A DNA stretch of 64,000 bases from an uncultured Oscillospiraceae bacterium (GTDB lineage Bacteria > Bacillota > Clostridia > Oscillospirales > Ruminococcaceae). Location: positions 48,968 through 112,967 of the forward strand of contig CAJULF010000002.1 of the NCBI GenBank assembly GCA_910587135.1. Direction: 5' to 3'. A program made the position numbers and the translations under genes. The notes under the pieces were generated by a model. It was given only the letters and a program-made list of their open reading frames with translations. It made no database searches and had not been told where the DNA came from. The first letter of the stretch is position 1. Each line of letters begins with the position of its first letter. Positions 51,390 to 60,374 of the stretch are shown here, in pieces.

Positions 51390-51467
51390 TACAACCGCCT
51401 TTCCGGAAGGAATTTTTCCTTAATGTATTCGGACCGCGATACGGTCTTTAAAAGCCTTAAGGCATTT

Positions 51468-52019
51468 CTATGTACAATATGTCCCCTGCTGCCTCAATAT
51501 TCCGATATAGGGAAGATTGCGGAATTTTTCCCCGCAGTCCAACCCGTAGCCCACCACGAACAAATCATCTATGGCAAACCCCTCGTAATCCGCGGAAAAG
51601 CCGCTGACGACACGCCTTGACGGCTTGTCCAGCAGTGTGACTATCTTAAGCGACGCCGGCTCACGCTTCAGAAGCTCATTTTTCAGCGCAAAAAGCGTCC
51701 GCGCGGTATCCATAATATCCTCAACGATAACGACGTGCCGCCCGCGCATATCGATATTCGAACCCACAGAAAGATGTACGCTCCCGCTTGACACCGTTCC
51801 GCTGCCGTAGCTGGACGCGCGCAGGAAATCAATCTCCAGCGGACATTTCATTTCCCTGACAAGGTCGGCAAAAAATACCACCGAGCCTTTAAGCACACAG
51901 ACAAACAGCGGATTTTTTCCGGCGTATTCCCGCGTCAGCAGCGCTCCCAGTTCGGAGACCTTCGCCTTTATTTCCTCCTCGGAAAGGAGAACCCCTTCAA
52001 TTTCCTCGGGACAATACAT
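51468..52019 (-). CDS. hpt: Hypoxanthine phosphoribosyltransferase
   Basis: Salvages hypoxanthine and guanine to IMP and GMP using PRPP. 183 residues; the PRPP loop is VVIVEDIMDTARTL (about 96-109), and LKGSVVFFADL and FLRASSYGSGT are further signatures. The start at 52019 follows GGGGGTG. hpt before ftsH is the common Firmicutes order (tilS-hpt-ftsH); here tilS lies just upstream but hpt has its own promoter. Confidence 0.94.
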   Translation of the reverse strand: MYCPEEIEGVLLSEEEIKAKVSELGALLTREYAGKNPLFVCVLKGSVVFFADLVREMKCPLEIDFLRASSYGSGTVSSGSVHLSVGSNIDMRGRHVVIVEDIMDTARTLFALKNELLKREPASLKIVTLLDKPSRRVVSGFSADYEGFAIDDLFVVGYGLDCGEKFRNLPYIGILRQQGTYCT

Positions 52020-52091
52020 CACAACACCCCCGAAGTTAAGAATTTTAATGTAAGAGGTCTGCAAAAAACATTATTCCTCTTACATCTAAAT

Positions 52092-52120
52092 ATTATAACA
52101 CAAAAAACTTGAAATTGCAA
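52092..52120 (-). promoter_or_regulatory. Promoter for hpt-ftsH
   Basis: TTGCAA, 17-base spacer, TATAAT on the minus strand, about 70 bases before the hpt start. Confidence 0.75.
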
Positions 52121-52163
52121 ACCGTTTAGGTGAATTTTTTCTGAAATTTTTCGCGCGAAAAAA

Positions 52164-53147
52164 TCACAAGCTTTTGTCAAGTTTTCTGTAATGCTGCTCG
52201 ACCCTCTCCACAAAGCAGATTCCCTTGCGGATAGTGAAAAATCGGTTGCGGCAGGGATTGAAGCGTGCAGAGCGCTTATTTAAAAGCGAAATAGCGGTAT
52301 TTATCCGCAGTGCGCTCGGCTCTACCCCGCCGTCGGAAAGTATTTTCCGCACAGCGCGGCTTTTTATCGGATTAGGCAGCCCTGCAAGCTCCTCGGCGCG
52401 ATAGCCCCTGCCGAAAGCGGAATCCGCCAGCGCGCTTGCCGCCAGTTCCTCCAGATAATCGCTGTCCTCCCGCAGAAGCTCGGTCATGCGGGAAATAACA
52501 TCGGGCAGAGCGGGGTTTATTTTCAGCATTTCGGGGATAATTCTATGCCGCACCTTGTTTCTGGTGTAATCATCAGACAGATTAGTGCTGTCGGTAACAT
52601 AGGAAAGCCCTTTCACGCGGCAGTATTCCTCCACCTCGGCGCGGGAACGGCGTATCAGCGGGCGGATAATGTTCCCGCGCTTCGGCGGGATACCGCACAA
52701 CCCCTTCAAGCCCGTTCCCCTCATAAGATTGAGCAATACCGTTTCCGCGTTGTCATTGAGATTATGGGCGGTAGCCAGCTTATCTCCGCCAACGACCTCG
52801 GAAAAGGCTTCGTATCGGGCTTTTCTGGCACATTCCTCAAGGCTTTCGTGCTTCTCCTTTGCCGCCGCCAAGTCCAGCCTGCGAACCTCAAGAGCTATCC
52901 CAAGCTCTCCGCAAAGCTGCTCGCAGAACCGCATATCCCTCTCGCTTTCCTCACCGCGCAGACCGTGATTGATATGCACCGCCCGCACCCCGAAACCAAG
53001 CTCGCCGCCGAGCCGTTTCAGCGCGGTGAGCAGCGAAACGCTGTCCGCGCCGCCGGAAAGCCCTACGCATACCGTTTCGCCCTCGGAGATCATCTCATAG
53101 AGCAAAACGGTTTCCTTTATTTTTTCAACAAATTCATTTTCTGTCAT
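52164..53147 (-). CDS. tilS: tRNA(Ile)-lysidine synthetase
   Basis: Modifies C34 of tRNA-Ile2 to lysidine using ATP. 327 residues: PP-loop LSGGADS (30-36), HINHGLRGEESERD, TAHNLNDNAETVLLNLMRG and the GIPPKRGNIIRPL segment. The C-terminal part is short compared with E. coli TilS, as in some Firmicutes. It follows dnaB by 44 bases. Confidence 0.94.
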   Translation of the reverse strand: MTENEFVEKIKETVLLYEMISEGETVCVGLSGGADSVSLLTALKRLGGELGFGVRAVHINHGLRGEESERDMRFCEQLCGELGIALEVRRLDLAAAKEKHESLEECARKARYEAFSEVVGGDKLATAHNLNDNAETVLLNLMRGTGLKGLCGIPPKRGNIIRPLIRRSRAEVEEYCRVKGLSYVTDSTNLSDDYTRNKVRHRIIPEMLKINPALPDVISRMTELLREDSDYLEELAASALADSAFGRGYRAEELAGLPNPIKSRAVRKILSDGGVEPSALRINTAISLLNKRSARFNPCRNRFFTIRKGICFVERVEQHYRKLDKSL

Positions 53148-53191
53148 TTTATACCGGCTTATTCATCAAGCCATAAATCAATCGTCAATTA

Positions 53192-54562
53192 TCAGTTACC
53201 CTCGGGAGTCATTCTGACCTCTACGTTGCTGTACTTTGTAAACTCGCCGTTCCAGCCCAGATATGCCGTTCCCGTTTCGCCGTGACGGTTTTTCGCCACA
53301 ATGCACTCTGCCACGTTGGGATTCGGGTCGGTTTTATCATAATAGGCGTTGCGGTAGAGGAACATTACTATATCCGCGTCCTGCTCTATCGAACCCGAAT
53401 CGCGCAGATCCGACAGCATGGGGCGCTTGTCGGGACGCTGCTCAGGACCTCTGGCAAGCTGCGAAAGCGCGATTACCGGCACGTTCAGTTCCTTTGCCAT
53501 TACCTTCAGGTTACGGGTTATCTCCGATATCTCCACAACGCGGTTTCCGTGGTAATTATTCACAGACGTCATCAGCTGAAGATAGTCGATAATCACCACG
53601 CCGAGGTTCTTTCTCCGCCTGAGCTTGGATTTCATACCCACCACGTTGCAGCCGGGTGTATCGTCAATGTATATAGGCAGCTGCGACAGTATATCCGCGG
53701 ACAGCATTATATCGTCCCACTTGTTCGGCGGGACTCTGCCCGTTTTCAGCGCCTCGGAGGGCAGCATGGCTTCCGAGCTTAACATTCTCGAAACTATCTG
53801 CTCCTTGGACATTTCCAGATTGAATACGCAAACGTCCTTATCGCGGTATTTTTTCGCGACGTTTGTCGCTATATTCATGGCAAACGAAGTTTTTCCCATA
53901 CCGGGACGCCCCGCGATGATTATCAGGTCCGACTTATTAAGTCCGAAAATTCGTCTGTCCAGCTCCTTGAACATTGTTTCAAGTCCGGTCATAACAGGGT
54001 TTCCGTTATTTGCCGCCGCGGCTTTCGCCATCTGGTTAAGCTCGTTTACCCTGTCGAAAACTATCCCGCTAATATGAGTAAGCTCGCTTCTGTCCTGCCC
54101 GCTTCGGATATCGAATATCTTCTGCTCCGCGAAATCCACCAGTGTTTCCGCGTCCTCCGCGCCCTCGTTTGCCGCGTCGATTATCTCTTTGGCGGCAAAA
54201 ATAAGGCTTCGCAGAAGGTACTTTTCGGTGACAATCTTCGCGTACTTTCCCACCGAGGAAATGCTCGGGACAGCGGTCATAAGCCGCGTCAGATACTCTT
54301 TCGCCTGCTCGGCGGTCTCAAAAACGCCCTGCCGCATACAAGCATCCAGCACCGTTACAACGTCTATCTGGGCGCTGCTCAGCCCCATCTGTATCAGCAC
54401 CTCGTAGATCTGTCTGTTGAGCGTAATGTGGAAATGCTCAGGCTGGAGCGCGTCGCTGACCTCACTGAGTGCGTTGGAATCCATCAATATCGCTCCGAGG
54501 ACGGACTGCTCCGCATCAAGGCTGTAAGGCAGATTTATCCCCGAAAGGTCATACTCCGCCAT
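53192..54562 (-). CDS. dnaB: Replicative DNA helicase
   Basis: The hexameric 5'-3' helicase of the replication fork. 456 residues: N-terminal DnaG-interaction domain with LPYSLDAEQSVLGAILMD, linker, and RecA-like domain with Walker A GRPGMGKT (about 217-224), VIIDYLQLM and SQLARGPEQR. It starts 1 base after the rplI stop, so the two are tightly coupled. Confidence 0.97.
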   Translation of the reverse strand: MAEYDLSGINLPYSLDAEQSVLGAILMDSNALSEVSDALQPEHFHITLNRQIYEVLIQMGLSSAQIDVVTVLDACMRQGVFETAEQAKEYLTRLMTAVPSISSVGKYAKIVTEKYLLRSLIFAAKEIIDAANEGAEDAETLVDFAEQKIFDIRSGQDRSELTHISGIVFDRVNELNQMAKAAAANNGNPVMTGLETMFKELDRRIFGLNKSDLIIIAGRPGMGKTSFAMNIATNVAKKYRDKDVCVFNLEMSKEQIVSRMLSSEAMLPSEALKTGRVPPNKWDDIMLSADILSQLPIYIDDTPGCNVVGMKSKLRRRKNLGVVIIDYLQLMTSVNNYHGNRVVEISEITRNLKVMAKELNVPVIALSQLARGPEQRPDKRPMLSDLRDSGSIEQDADIVMFLYRNAYYDKTDPNPNVAECIVAKNRHGETGTAYLGWNGEFTKYSNVEVRMTPEGN

Positions 54563-54563
54563 T

Positions 54564-55010
54564 TCAGCCCTCCGTTACGGTCACCGTAAACTTAGCGGAA
54601 ACACCCGCATACAGTCTTGCTTCCGCGGAGAAATCCCCGAAGCCCTCGATTTTCACTGCCAGCGTTATCCTTTTCTTATCCACGTCACAGCCAAGCGACT
54701 GCTTGATAGCCGCGGAAACCTCCTTTGAAGTGACTGTGCCGAAAAGCCGTCCGTTCTGACCCGCCTTAGCGGTCACAACCACCTTTTTCCCCTCCAGCTT
54801 TTCCGCGATAGCCTTGGCATTGGCGATATCAACGTCGATTTTGTGCTGAGCGTGATCCTTCTGCCCCTGGAGGATATTCATATTTTTCGCGTTAGCTTCC
54901 TGCGCCAGACCCTTTCTGATAAGGCAGTTGATGGCGTAGCCGTCCTTTACTTCCTTGACCTCTCCTTTTTTTCCCGTACCTTGTACGTCCTGCAATAAAA
55001 TAACCTTCAT
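54564..55010 (-). CDS. rplI: 50S ribosomal protein L9
   Basis: A 148-residue two-domain ribosomal protein linked by a long helix: N-terminal LLQDVQGTGKKGEVKEVKDG, connecting helix around residues 45-75, and C-terminal domain GRLFGTVTSKEVSAAIK. The gene order gdpP-rplI-dnaB is conserved in Firmicutes. A family L repeat fills the spacer ahead of it. Confidence 0.97.
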   Translation of the reverse strand: MKVILLQDVQGTGKKGEVKEVKDGYAINCLIRKGLAQEANAKNMNILQGQKDHAQHKIDVDIANAKAIAEKLEGKKVVVTAKAGQNGRLFGTVTSKEVSAAIKQSLGCDVDKKRITLAVKIEGFGDFSAEARLYAGVSAKFTVTVTEG

Positions 55011-55026
55011 GATGTCCTCCTGATTT

Positions 55027-55215
55027 GGATTTGAATTTTCCGCACCACTCCACCCGCCGAAGGCGGGTTCCGTTAGCCTCGATTTAAAAGCTCCGCCCGA
55101 CTTGCGGGCTGCGCTTTTAAATCGGCTTGCGGAAAATTCATGCGTGGGCGGTCAGTTGACGGCTGTTTTCAGCGCCTTTGACCGCTGAATTTTTGTGTTG
55201 TTTCGGATAAAATTG
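55027..55215 (-). repeat. Leader repeat, family L, ahead of rplI
   Basis: The best-formed copy. Toward rplI: AGCGGTCAAAGGCGC...CAACTGACCGC (hairpin), GCATGAATTTTCCGCAAGCC, hairpin GATTTAAAAGC...GCTTTTAAATC, hairpin ACCCGCC...GGCGGGT, and the closing arm TGCGGAAAATTC. AATTTTCCGCA and TGCGGAAAATT form the closing stem. Confidence 0.85.
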
Positions 55216-55251
55216 CTTTGATATACCGGCATTCCGCCGCCATTTATAATT

Positions 55252-57339
55252 TTACTCGCTCTGTTCATCAGTCTTTGCGGGAGCGAAATACTCATCTATA
55301 GCCTCGTGCAGCTTCTGCTCCGCCTCGTCGCGGGATACGCCCCAAAGCTGAGCGCCTGCCATGGTCTGGTGTCCGCCGCCGTCGTCTTTCTTGTTTCCCA
55401 AACTCTCCATGATGACCTGCACGTTGACCTTGCCCAAAGAGCGCGCGCTTACGCTCCAGCCGCCCTCTATCGGATACAGTGTAAAGGAAGCGTCCACATT
55501 CTTTATATAAAGCATTTCGTCCGCCGCCTGCGAACAGATGACGCGCAGCCCCGGGAAGTTCTCCTCGACCACCGCCACGGCGCACTTGTTATATATCTTA
55601 GCCGATGCGATTATTGCAGAGCGCCGCATTTTGCTCTCGATGGAAGTATCAAAAAGCTTCTTTACCGAGATGGTATCCGCGCCCAACTTTTTCAGATATG
55701 CCGCCGCCTCAAACGTTGAAACGCCCGAACGCATTACGAAATCCCGCGTGTCAAGCATTATTCCCGCCAACAGCGCCTCCGCTTCAAGGGGTGTAAGAAG
55801 TGCGTCGCTGCTGAAATACTGCACAAGCTCCGTGACAAGCTCGGAGGCGCTCGACGCGCTGCTCTCATGCAGCTTCACGGCAGGATCGGTTATAGCGCCC
55901 GCGCTTAAGCGGTGATGATCGATCACCACCAGATGGCTCTTGTCAGCCATCTCAAAAAGCTCCTGATCCTCGACCCGCTTTATAATATGAGTGTCCACGA
56001 TTATAAGCACGGATTTGTCATGGTAAAAGAAATTCCGCGCCTCTTCGGGCTCTATCACCACGGGGGGATTGTATTCCCTGAACCTGTCAAAAAGCGATTT
56101 CGCGTTGGTCTTGCTCTCATCTCTGAATCTCGCCACGGTATACACCGATTTGAATCCCATCCGCCTTAATGCGCAGGTAAGACCTATCGCCGCCCCCGCG
56201 CTGTCAAAATCACCGTAGCTGTGTCCCATTATGTACACAGAATCAGCGGTGCTCAAAAGCCGTTTAATATTCTCCGCCGCAAGGCGTATCTTTACCTTGC
56301 CCGTACGCTCGCGCCCCGACGTGGTTGCTCCGAACGCGGTAAATCCGTTGTCAGTCTTTACCAGAGCCTGATCGCCGCCGCGCTCCAGAGCCTTGTCCAA
56401 CATATCCGTAGCGAAACGCTCGCTCTCCGCAAGAGTTTCCGCCATATCGCCCACACCTATGGAGAGCGTCACCGCCGTCCTCTCTTTTACCATTATCTCA
56501 TGCGCCTTGTTGATGATAGCCATCTTCTCGTCCATCATCTGCCGCAGGTACTGCCGCTCAAGCACTATCAGGAATTTATCCCCAGATATTTTCCGCATGA
56601 CTGCGTTTTTCTCCGCGAAATATTCCTCAACCAGCCTGTCGACCTGTATCTGAACGCTTGCGCGCTCGCTCTCCTTAGCGCCGCTGAGAAGCTCCTCGTA
56701 ATTGTCGACCATAACTATCATCGCAACGGGCTTGGACTGTTCGTATTTGGTGAATAGCTGACGGAAATCGGTGATATCCTTGAAAATCAGCATGGTGATC
56801 TTCTCTTTGTGCTCCGCTCCCTCATCATCGGCGGCTCGCCCCTCAGGCAAAAAGCTCTTTACGGAGCTTCTGTGCTCATCAAAAAAGAAACGATGCTCGT
56901 GCGAATACACACGATAGTAACGCCCGCTGTACTCTATTTCCCTGCCCTCGGTGCCGAAAAGCTCAAGCGGTTCTTCCGTAACAAGGTCAATGGAGCTTTC
57001 GTCCTTTGTGGGAGCATAAAAGGACTCGTCAAAACGCTTGTTGCTCCAGATAACGCACCTGTCCCTGTCGACGATGGCTACCGGCAGCGGAAAGCTTATC
57101 AGCGACATGCTGTCCGAACCCTTTATTTCATTGGTGAGCTGCTCGAAATACCAGTTTTCGCTGTTTCTTATCTGCACCAGTTTGCCTATTGCCAGACCCG
57201 ACACCAACAGCAATACCGGAAGCGAGCTCCAGAACAGCATGGCATTCTCCCTGAACATATACACGTCCAAGCATATCAGAAACATTACCAGCGCGATCAC
57301 AGCACCAAACAGCACATTGCTCTTGTAAAAATTTCTCAA
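55252..57339 (-). CDS. gdpP: Cyclic-di-AMP phosphodiesterase GdpP
   Basis: A membrane-bound enzyme that hydrolyses c-di-AMP and so tunes wall and osmotic homeostasis. 695 residues: two N-terminal helices, a PAS domain (about 80-130, PVAIVDRDRCVIWSNK), a degenerate GGDEF domain (about 180-310, ISGDKFLIVLE instead of GGDEF), then DHH/DHHA1 (GHSYGDFDSAGAA, VIDHHR, GGGHQTMAG). The order gdpP-rplI-dnaB supports it. A family P copy lies directly upstream. Confidence 0.94.
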   Translation of the reverse strand: MRNFYKSNVLFGAVIALVMFLICLDVYMFRENAMLFWSSLPVLLLVSGLAIGKLVQIRNSENWYFEQLTNEIKGSDSMSLISFPLPVAIVDRDRCVIWSNKRFDESFYAPTKDESSIDLVTEEPLELFGTEGREIEYSGRYYRVYSHEHRFFFDEHRSSVKSFLPEGRAADDEGAEHKEKITMLIFKDITDFRQLFTKYEQSKPVAMIVMVDNYEELLSGAKESERASVQIQVDRLVEEYFAEKNAVMRKISGDKFLIVLERQYLRQMMDEKMAIINKAHEIMVKERTAVTLSIGVGDMAETLAESERFATDMLDKALERGGDQALVKTDNGFTAFGATTSGRERTGKVKIRLAAENIKRLLSTADSVYIMGHSYGDFDSAGAAIGLTCALRRMGFKSVYTVARFRDESKTNAKSLFDRFREYNPPVVIEPEEARNFFYHDKSVLIIVDTHIIKRVEDQELFEMADKSHLVVIDHHRLSAGAITDPAVKLHESSASSASELVTELVQYFSSDALLTPLEAEALLAGIMLDTRDFVMRSGVSTFEAAAYLKKLGADTISVKKLFDTSIESKMRRSAIIASAKIYNKCAVAVVEENFPGLRVICSQAADEMLYIKNVDASFTLYPIEGGWSVSARSLGKVNVQVIMESLGNKKDDGGGHQTMAGAQLWGVSRDEAEQKLHEAIDEYFAPAKTDEQSE

Positions 57340-57349
57340 AACAAACCAC

Positions 57350-57545
57350 CTATTTAAAAATTTCAGAATTTCGGCTGATCATACTCCGCTCACTGCGTTC
57401 GCTGGATATAATTGACCGAAACCGTGCCGCATTTGCCGTACGCGGAGTTTTGCGCAAAATATTACATAAAATCAAACAGACTGCGCAATTGACGCGAAAA
57501 AACTCGGCACTTTTTGAAATTTCATGCGACAACATTGCAACGCAA
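57350..57545 (-). repeat. Palindromic repeat, family P, diverged
   Basis: Minus strand: TGTCGCATGAAATTTCAAAA at the start, then expanded palindromic arms, GAGTATGATCAGCCGAAATT and CTGAAATTTTTAAATAGG. The middle hairpin has drifted from the other copies. Confidence 0.6.
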
Positions 57546-57594
57546 TATATTTGCCTCAATACAAACGTTAAAAGGTTTACAAACGCCCTTTAGC

Positions 57595-59514
57595 TTATAC
57601 TTCCATTATTATCGGTAAAATCATCGGGCTGCGCTTGGTTTTCTGATAAATATAATCGCTGAGCGCGTCGCGCATTGCGGATTTGATATTGCCCCATTCG
57701 CGTACATTACGCTCACAGCAGTCGTCCATGACCTTTTTCATAAGCTGCTTTGCCTCGTCTAAAAGCTCTTCGCTCTCCCTGACGTACACAAATCCCCTCG
57801 AAACTATGTCCGGACCCGCCAGCACCCTGCCGCTCTCCCTCTCTATGGTGGCGACTATGACCATCATGCCGTCCTCCGCGAGGTGACGTCTGTCCCTGAG
57901 TACCACCGATCCCACATCGCCCACGCCGAATCCGTCTACCATGACTTTGCCTGCGGGAACCGAGCCCGTGAACTTCATATCCACTCCGTCGGTTTCCAGC
58001 ACCTCTCCCAGGTCGCTTATAAAAATGTTTTCCTCCGGTATGCCCATACCCACCGCAAGCTGACCGTGCTTTCTCATATGCTTGAACTCACCGTGAATAG
58101 GCACGAAAAATTTCGGCTTCGTCAGCGAGATCATCATCTTAAGCTCCTCCTGGCAGGCGTGACCGGAAACGTGCACCTCATACATACTTTCGTAGATGAC
58201 CTCCGCGCCCTGCTTCATCAGCTCGTTTACCACCTTGTTAACAAGCTTCTCGTTGCCGGGAATGGGGTTTGCGGATATGATTATAAAGTCGTTGGGGGTG
58301 ATGGTTACCTGTCTGTGGTCGCCCGAGGACATTCTCGACAGCGCCGACAGCGGCTCTCCCTGACTTCCCGTTGTGGCTATGACAAGCTCTTCGGGGTCGT
58401 ACTTGTTCACGTCCTCGATATCTATCAGCGTACCATCGGGCACTTTGATGTAATTCATCTCTTCAGCCTTGGCGATAACGTTCACCATGCTTCTGCCCGA
58501 CACCGCCACGCGCCTATTGTGCTTTACAGCCTCGTCGATTATCTGCTGTATTCTGTGGATATTGCTGGAAAACGTGGCAATGATTATCCGCTTGCCCTCC
58601 GCGTCGGTAAACAGCTTTTTAAAGCTGTCGCCCACGCTGCGCTCGCTTTTGGTATATCCCGGACGCTCAACGTTTGTGCTTTCGCTCATAAGCGCCAGCA
58701 CTCCCCTGTTTCCAAGCTCACCGAAGCGCGCCAGATCTATTATCCCCCCCTCGATAGGGGTATAATCCACCTTGAAATCTCCCGTATGGATAATCACACC
58801 CGCGGGAGTATGGATAGCGAGTGCGCAGGAGTCGGGTATGGAGTGGTTCACGCGGATAAACTCGACCGACATACAGCCCATACGCACGTTCTGACGCGGC
58901 TCTACAACGTTAAGCGACGCCTGGGACAGAAGCCCGTGCTCCTTCAGCTTTCCCTCTACCAGACCCAGCGTCAGACGCGTCCCGTAAATCGGAACGTTCA
59001 CCTTTTTCAGCAGGTAGGGCAGCGCGCCTATATGATCCTCGTGTCCGTGGGTTATGATTATCCCTCGGAAATGCTCCTTGTTCTTCTCAAGATAGGTGAA
59101 ATCGGGAACCACAAGGTCCACGCCCGGCATTTCCGCGTCGGGAAAGGTAAGACCGCAGTCCACAATAAACATATCGTTGCTGCACTCGTAAACGTACAGA
59201 TTCTTTCCAATCTCGTTAAGCCCGCCCAGCGGTATAAATCTTACGGGAGTGGAGCGCACCTCTCTCGGCTTTTTTGCGGTTGTTTTCTGCACCGAACGGC
59301 TGTCCGTCAGCACTCTCTGCTCCCTTACGGCAGAGCGCTGCGCCGACACGCTGCGGCGGTATTTCTTTACCGGCACGTTGGGTGCGGCGCCCGTTTTGGC
59401 AGCGGCATTCACCGAGGGGGCGGCGTTTACTTTTGATTTTTGCGCGGGAACGCTGTCCTTTCGCGCTATGCTTTCCGTTTCTGTCAGCAGCTTGTTGTTG
59501 GTTAATAATCCCAT
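57595..59514 (-). CDS. Ribonuclease J
   Basis: A beta-CASP metallo-beta-lactamase nuclease (5' exo- and endonuclease) central to mRNA decay. Of 639 residues, about 550 form the conserved enzyme (PLGGLNEIGKNLYVYEC, metal site ITHGHEDHIGALPY, GSQGEPLSALSRM, SGHACQEEL). The N-terminal 90 residues are an added Ala/Lys/Arg/Ser-rich, probably disordered basic extension that could bind RNA or partners. ATG at 59514 is preferred. The promoter lies about 590 bases upstream. Confidence 0.94.
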   Translation of the reverse strand: MGLLTNNKLLTETESIARKDSVPAQKSKVNAAPSVNAAAKTGAAPNVPVKKYRRSVSAQRSAVREQRVLTDSRSVQKTTAKKPREVRSTPVRFIPLGGLNEIGKNLYVYECSNDMFIVDCGLTFPDAEMPGVDLVVPDFTYLEKNKEHFRGIIITHGHEDHIGALPYLLKKVNVPIYGTRLTLGLVEGKLKEHGLLSQASLNVVEPRQNVRMGCMSVEFIRVNHSIPDSCALAIHTPAGVIIHTGDFKVDYTPIEGGIIDLARFGELGNRGVLALMSESTNVERPGYTKSERSVGDSFKKLFTDAEGKRIIIATFSSNIHRIQQIIDEAVKHNRRVAVSGRSMVNVIAKAEEMNYIKVPDGTLIDIEDVNKYDPEELVIATTGSQGEPLSALSRMSSGDHRQVTITPNDFIIISANPIPGNEKLVNKVVNELMKQGAEVIYESMYEVHVSGHACQEELKMMISLTKPKFFVPIHGEFKHMRKHGQLAVGMGIPEENIFISDLGEVLETDGVDMKFTGSVPAGKVMVDGFGVGDVGSVVLRDRRHLAEDGMMVIVATIERESGRVLAGPDIVSRGFVYVRESEELLDEAKQLMKKVMDDCCERNVREWGNIKSAMRDALSDYIYQKTKRSPMILPIIMEV

Positions 59515-60105
59515 CAAAAATTTCCTTTCCTTTTTGCGCGGTTTCTGGATACACTATTATACGGCCGCGGCGTTCAGTAAAAATTCAACAAAATTTGCAG
59601 CACTACCGACCGATACGCAGATAAACGGGCTTACGCATATACGGTCAGATCCGCATACGCGCGTACTCGTATCGGGGGACGGAAAAACTCGTCCCCGCGG
59701 ATATCCGCGAACGGCTCAATACAAATATTTTTTGACGCTGCGACGAGGGCTGAATGAAGCCCGACAGTCATTTATGAAATATCAACGCGGCTTTTATGTA
59801 AGGCTTATCTTTGCGGAATATAGCCGAAAAGCGCGTATTGGGGTATGATTTTCCGCGTCAAACCCGCCTGCCCCGCAAATGAAACGGGACAAAGATCGGT
59901 ATTGCGGCAAAGACGCTTTTACCGTAAGCAGCTTTGCCGAATCAGGTATATGTTACAAAAAATATTTCCGATAATAATCAGCCCGCATACAACGCTCGTC
60001 CCGAAGATGACGATTTTACCTCACACGGATAAAAGCGGGCATCGGTCATGGCATTTCAATAAATAATATCCGCACACGACCCCATTATATAAAATACATA
60101 TTTTA
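59515..60105 (-). other. Long 5' leader of the RNase J gene
   Basis: Between the promoter at 60106-60134 and the start codon lie about 590 bases with no credible gene on either strand. They include a hairpin CGGGGACGAG...CGTCCCCCG near 59677-59705 and several short inverted repeats. It could be an untranslated regulatory leader, for example for self-control by RNase J, or a separate small RNA. Confidence 0.5.
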
Positions 60106-60134
60106 ATTATAACCTTTTTTTTCCTAAATGTCAA
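60106..60134 (-). promoter_or_regulatory. Promoter for the RNase J gene leader
   Basis: Consensus TTGACA, 17-base spacer, TATAAT on the minus strand. Bases 60135-60374, ahead of spoIVB, show no clear element. Confidence 0.85.
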
Positions 60135-60374
60135 TAGGGTAAAAAAATAAATCTCTGAGAGAGCATGTTTCCATACGCGTATCTTTCCCGTTATCCATAT
60201 CAGATGCGTTCAGCCGCGATATGCGGCGGTTCGCGGAAATTTCCGAAAAAAGTAACGAAGTTTTCAATAAAAATACTTTACCGTCTTAATGTTACCGTTT
60301 GTATTTTCCTATGATATTAACCGCAAAATCCGCAAATATTAAACTCGTTGAAAAAAATGAAAGGCACAGGTAAC

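Noticed and set aside
57883..59436. A 517-codon open frame antisense to the RNase J gene
   Set aside because: It mirrors the codon pattern of a well-supported gene, has no SD and no recognisable protein features; shadow of the real gene.
59845..60066. A 73-codon plus-strand frame in the RNase J leader
   Set aside because: No SD, composition unlike neighbouring genes; it looks like chance in non-coding sequence.
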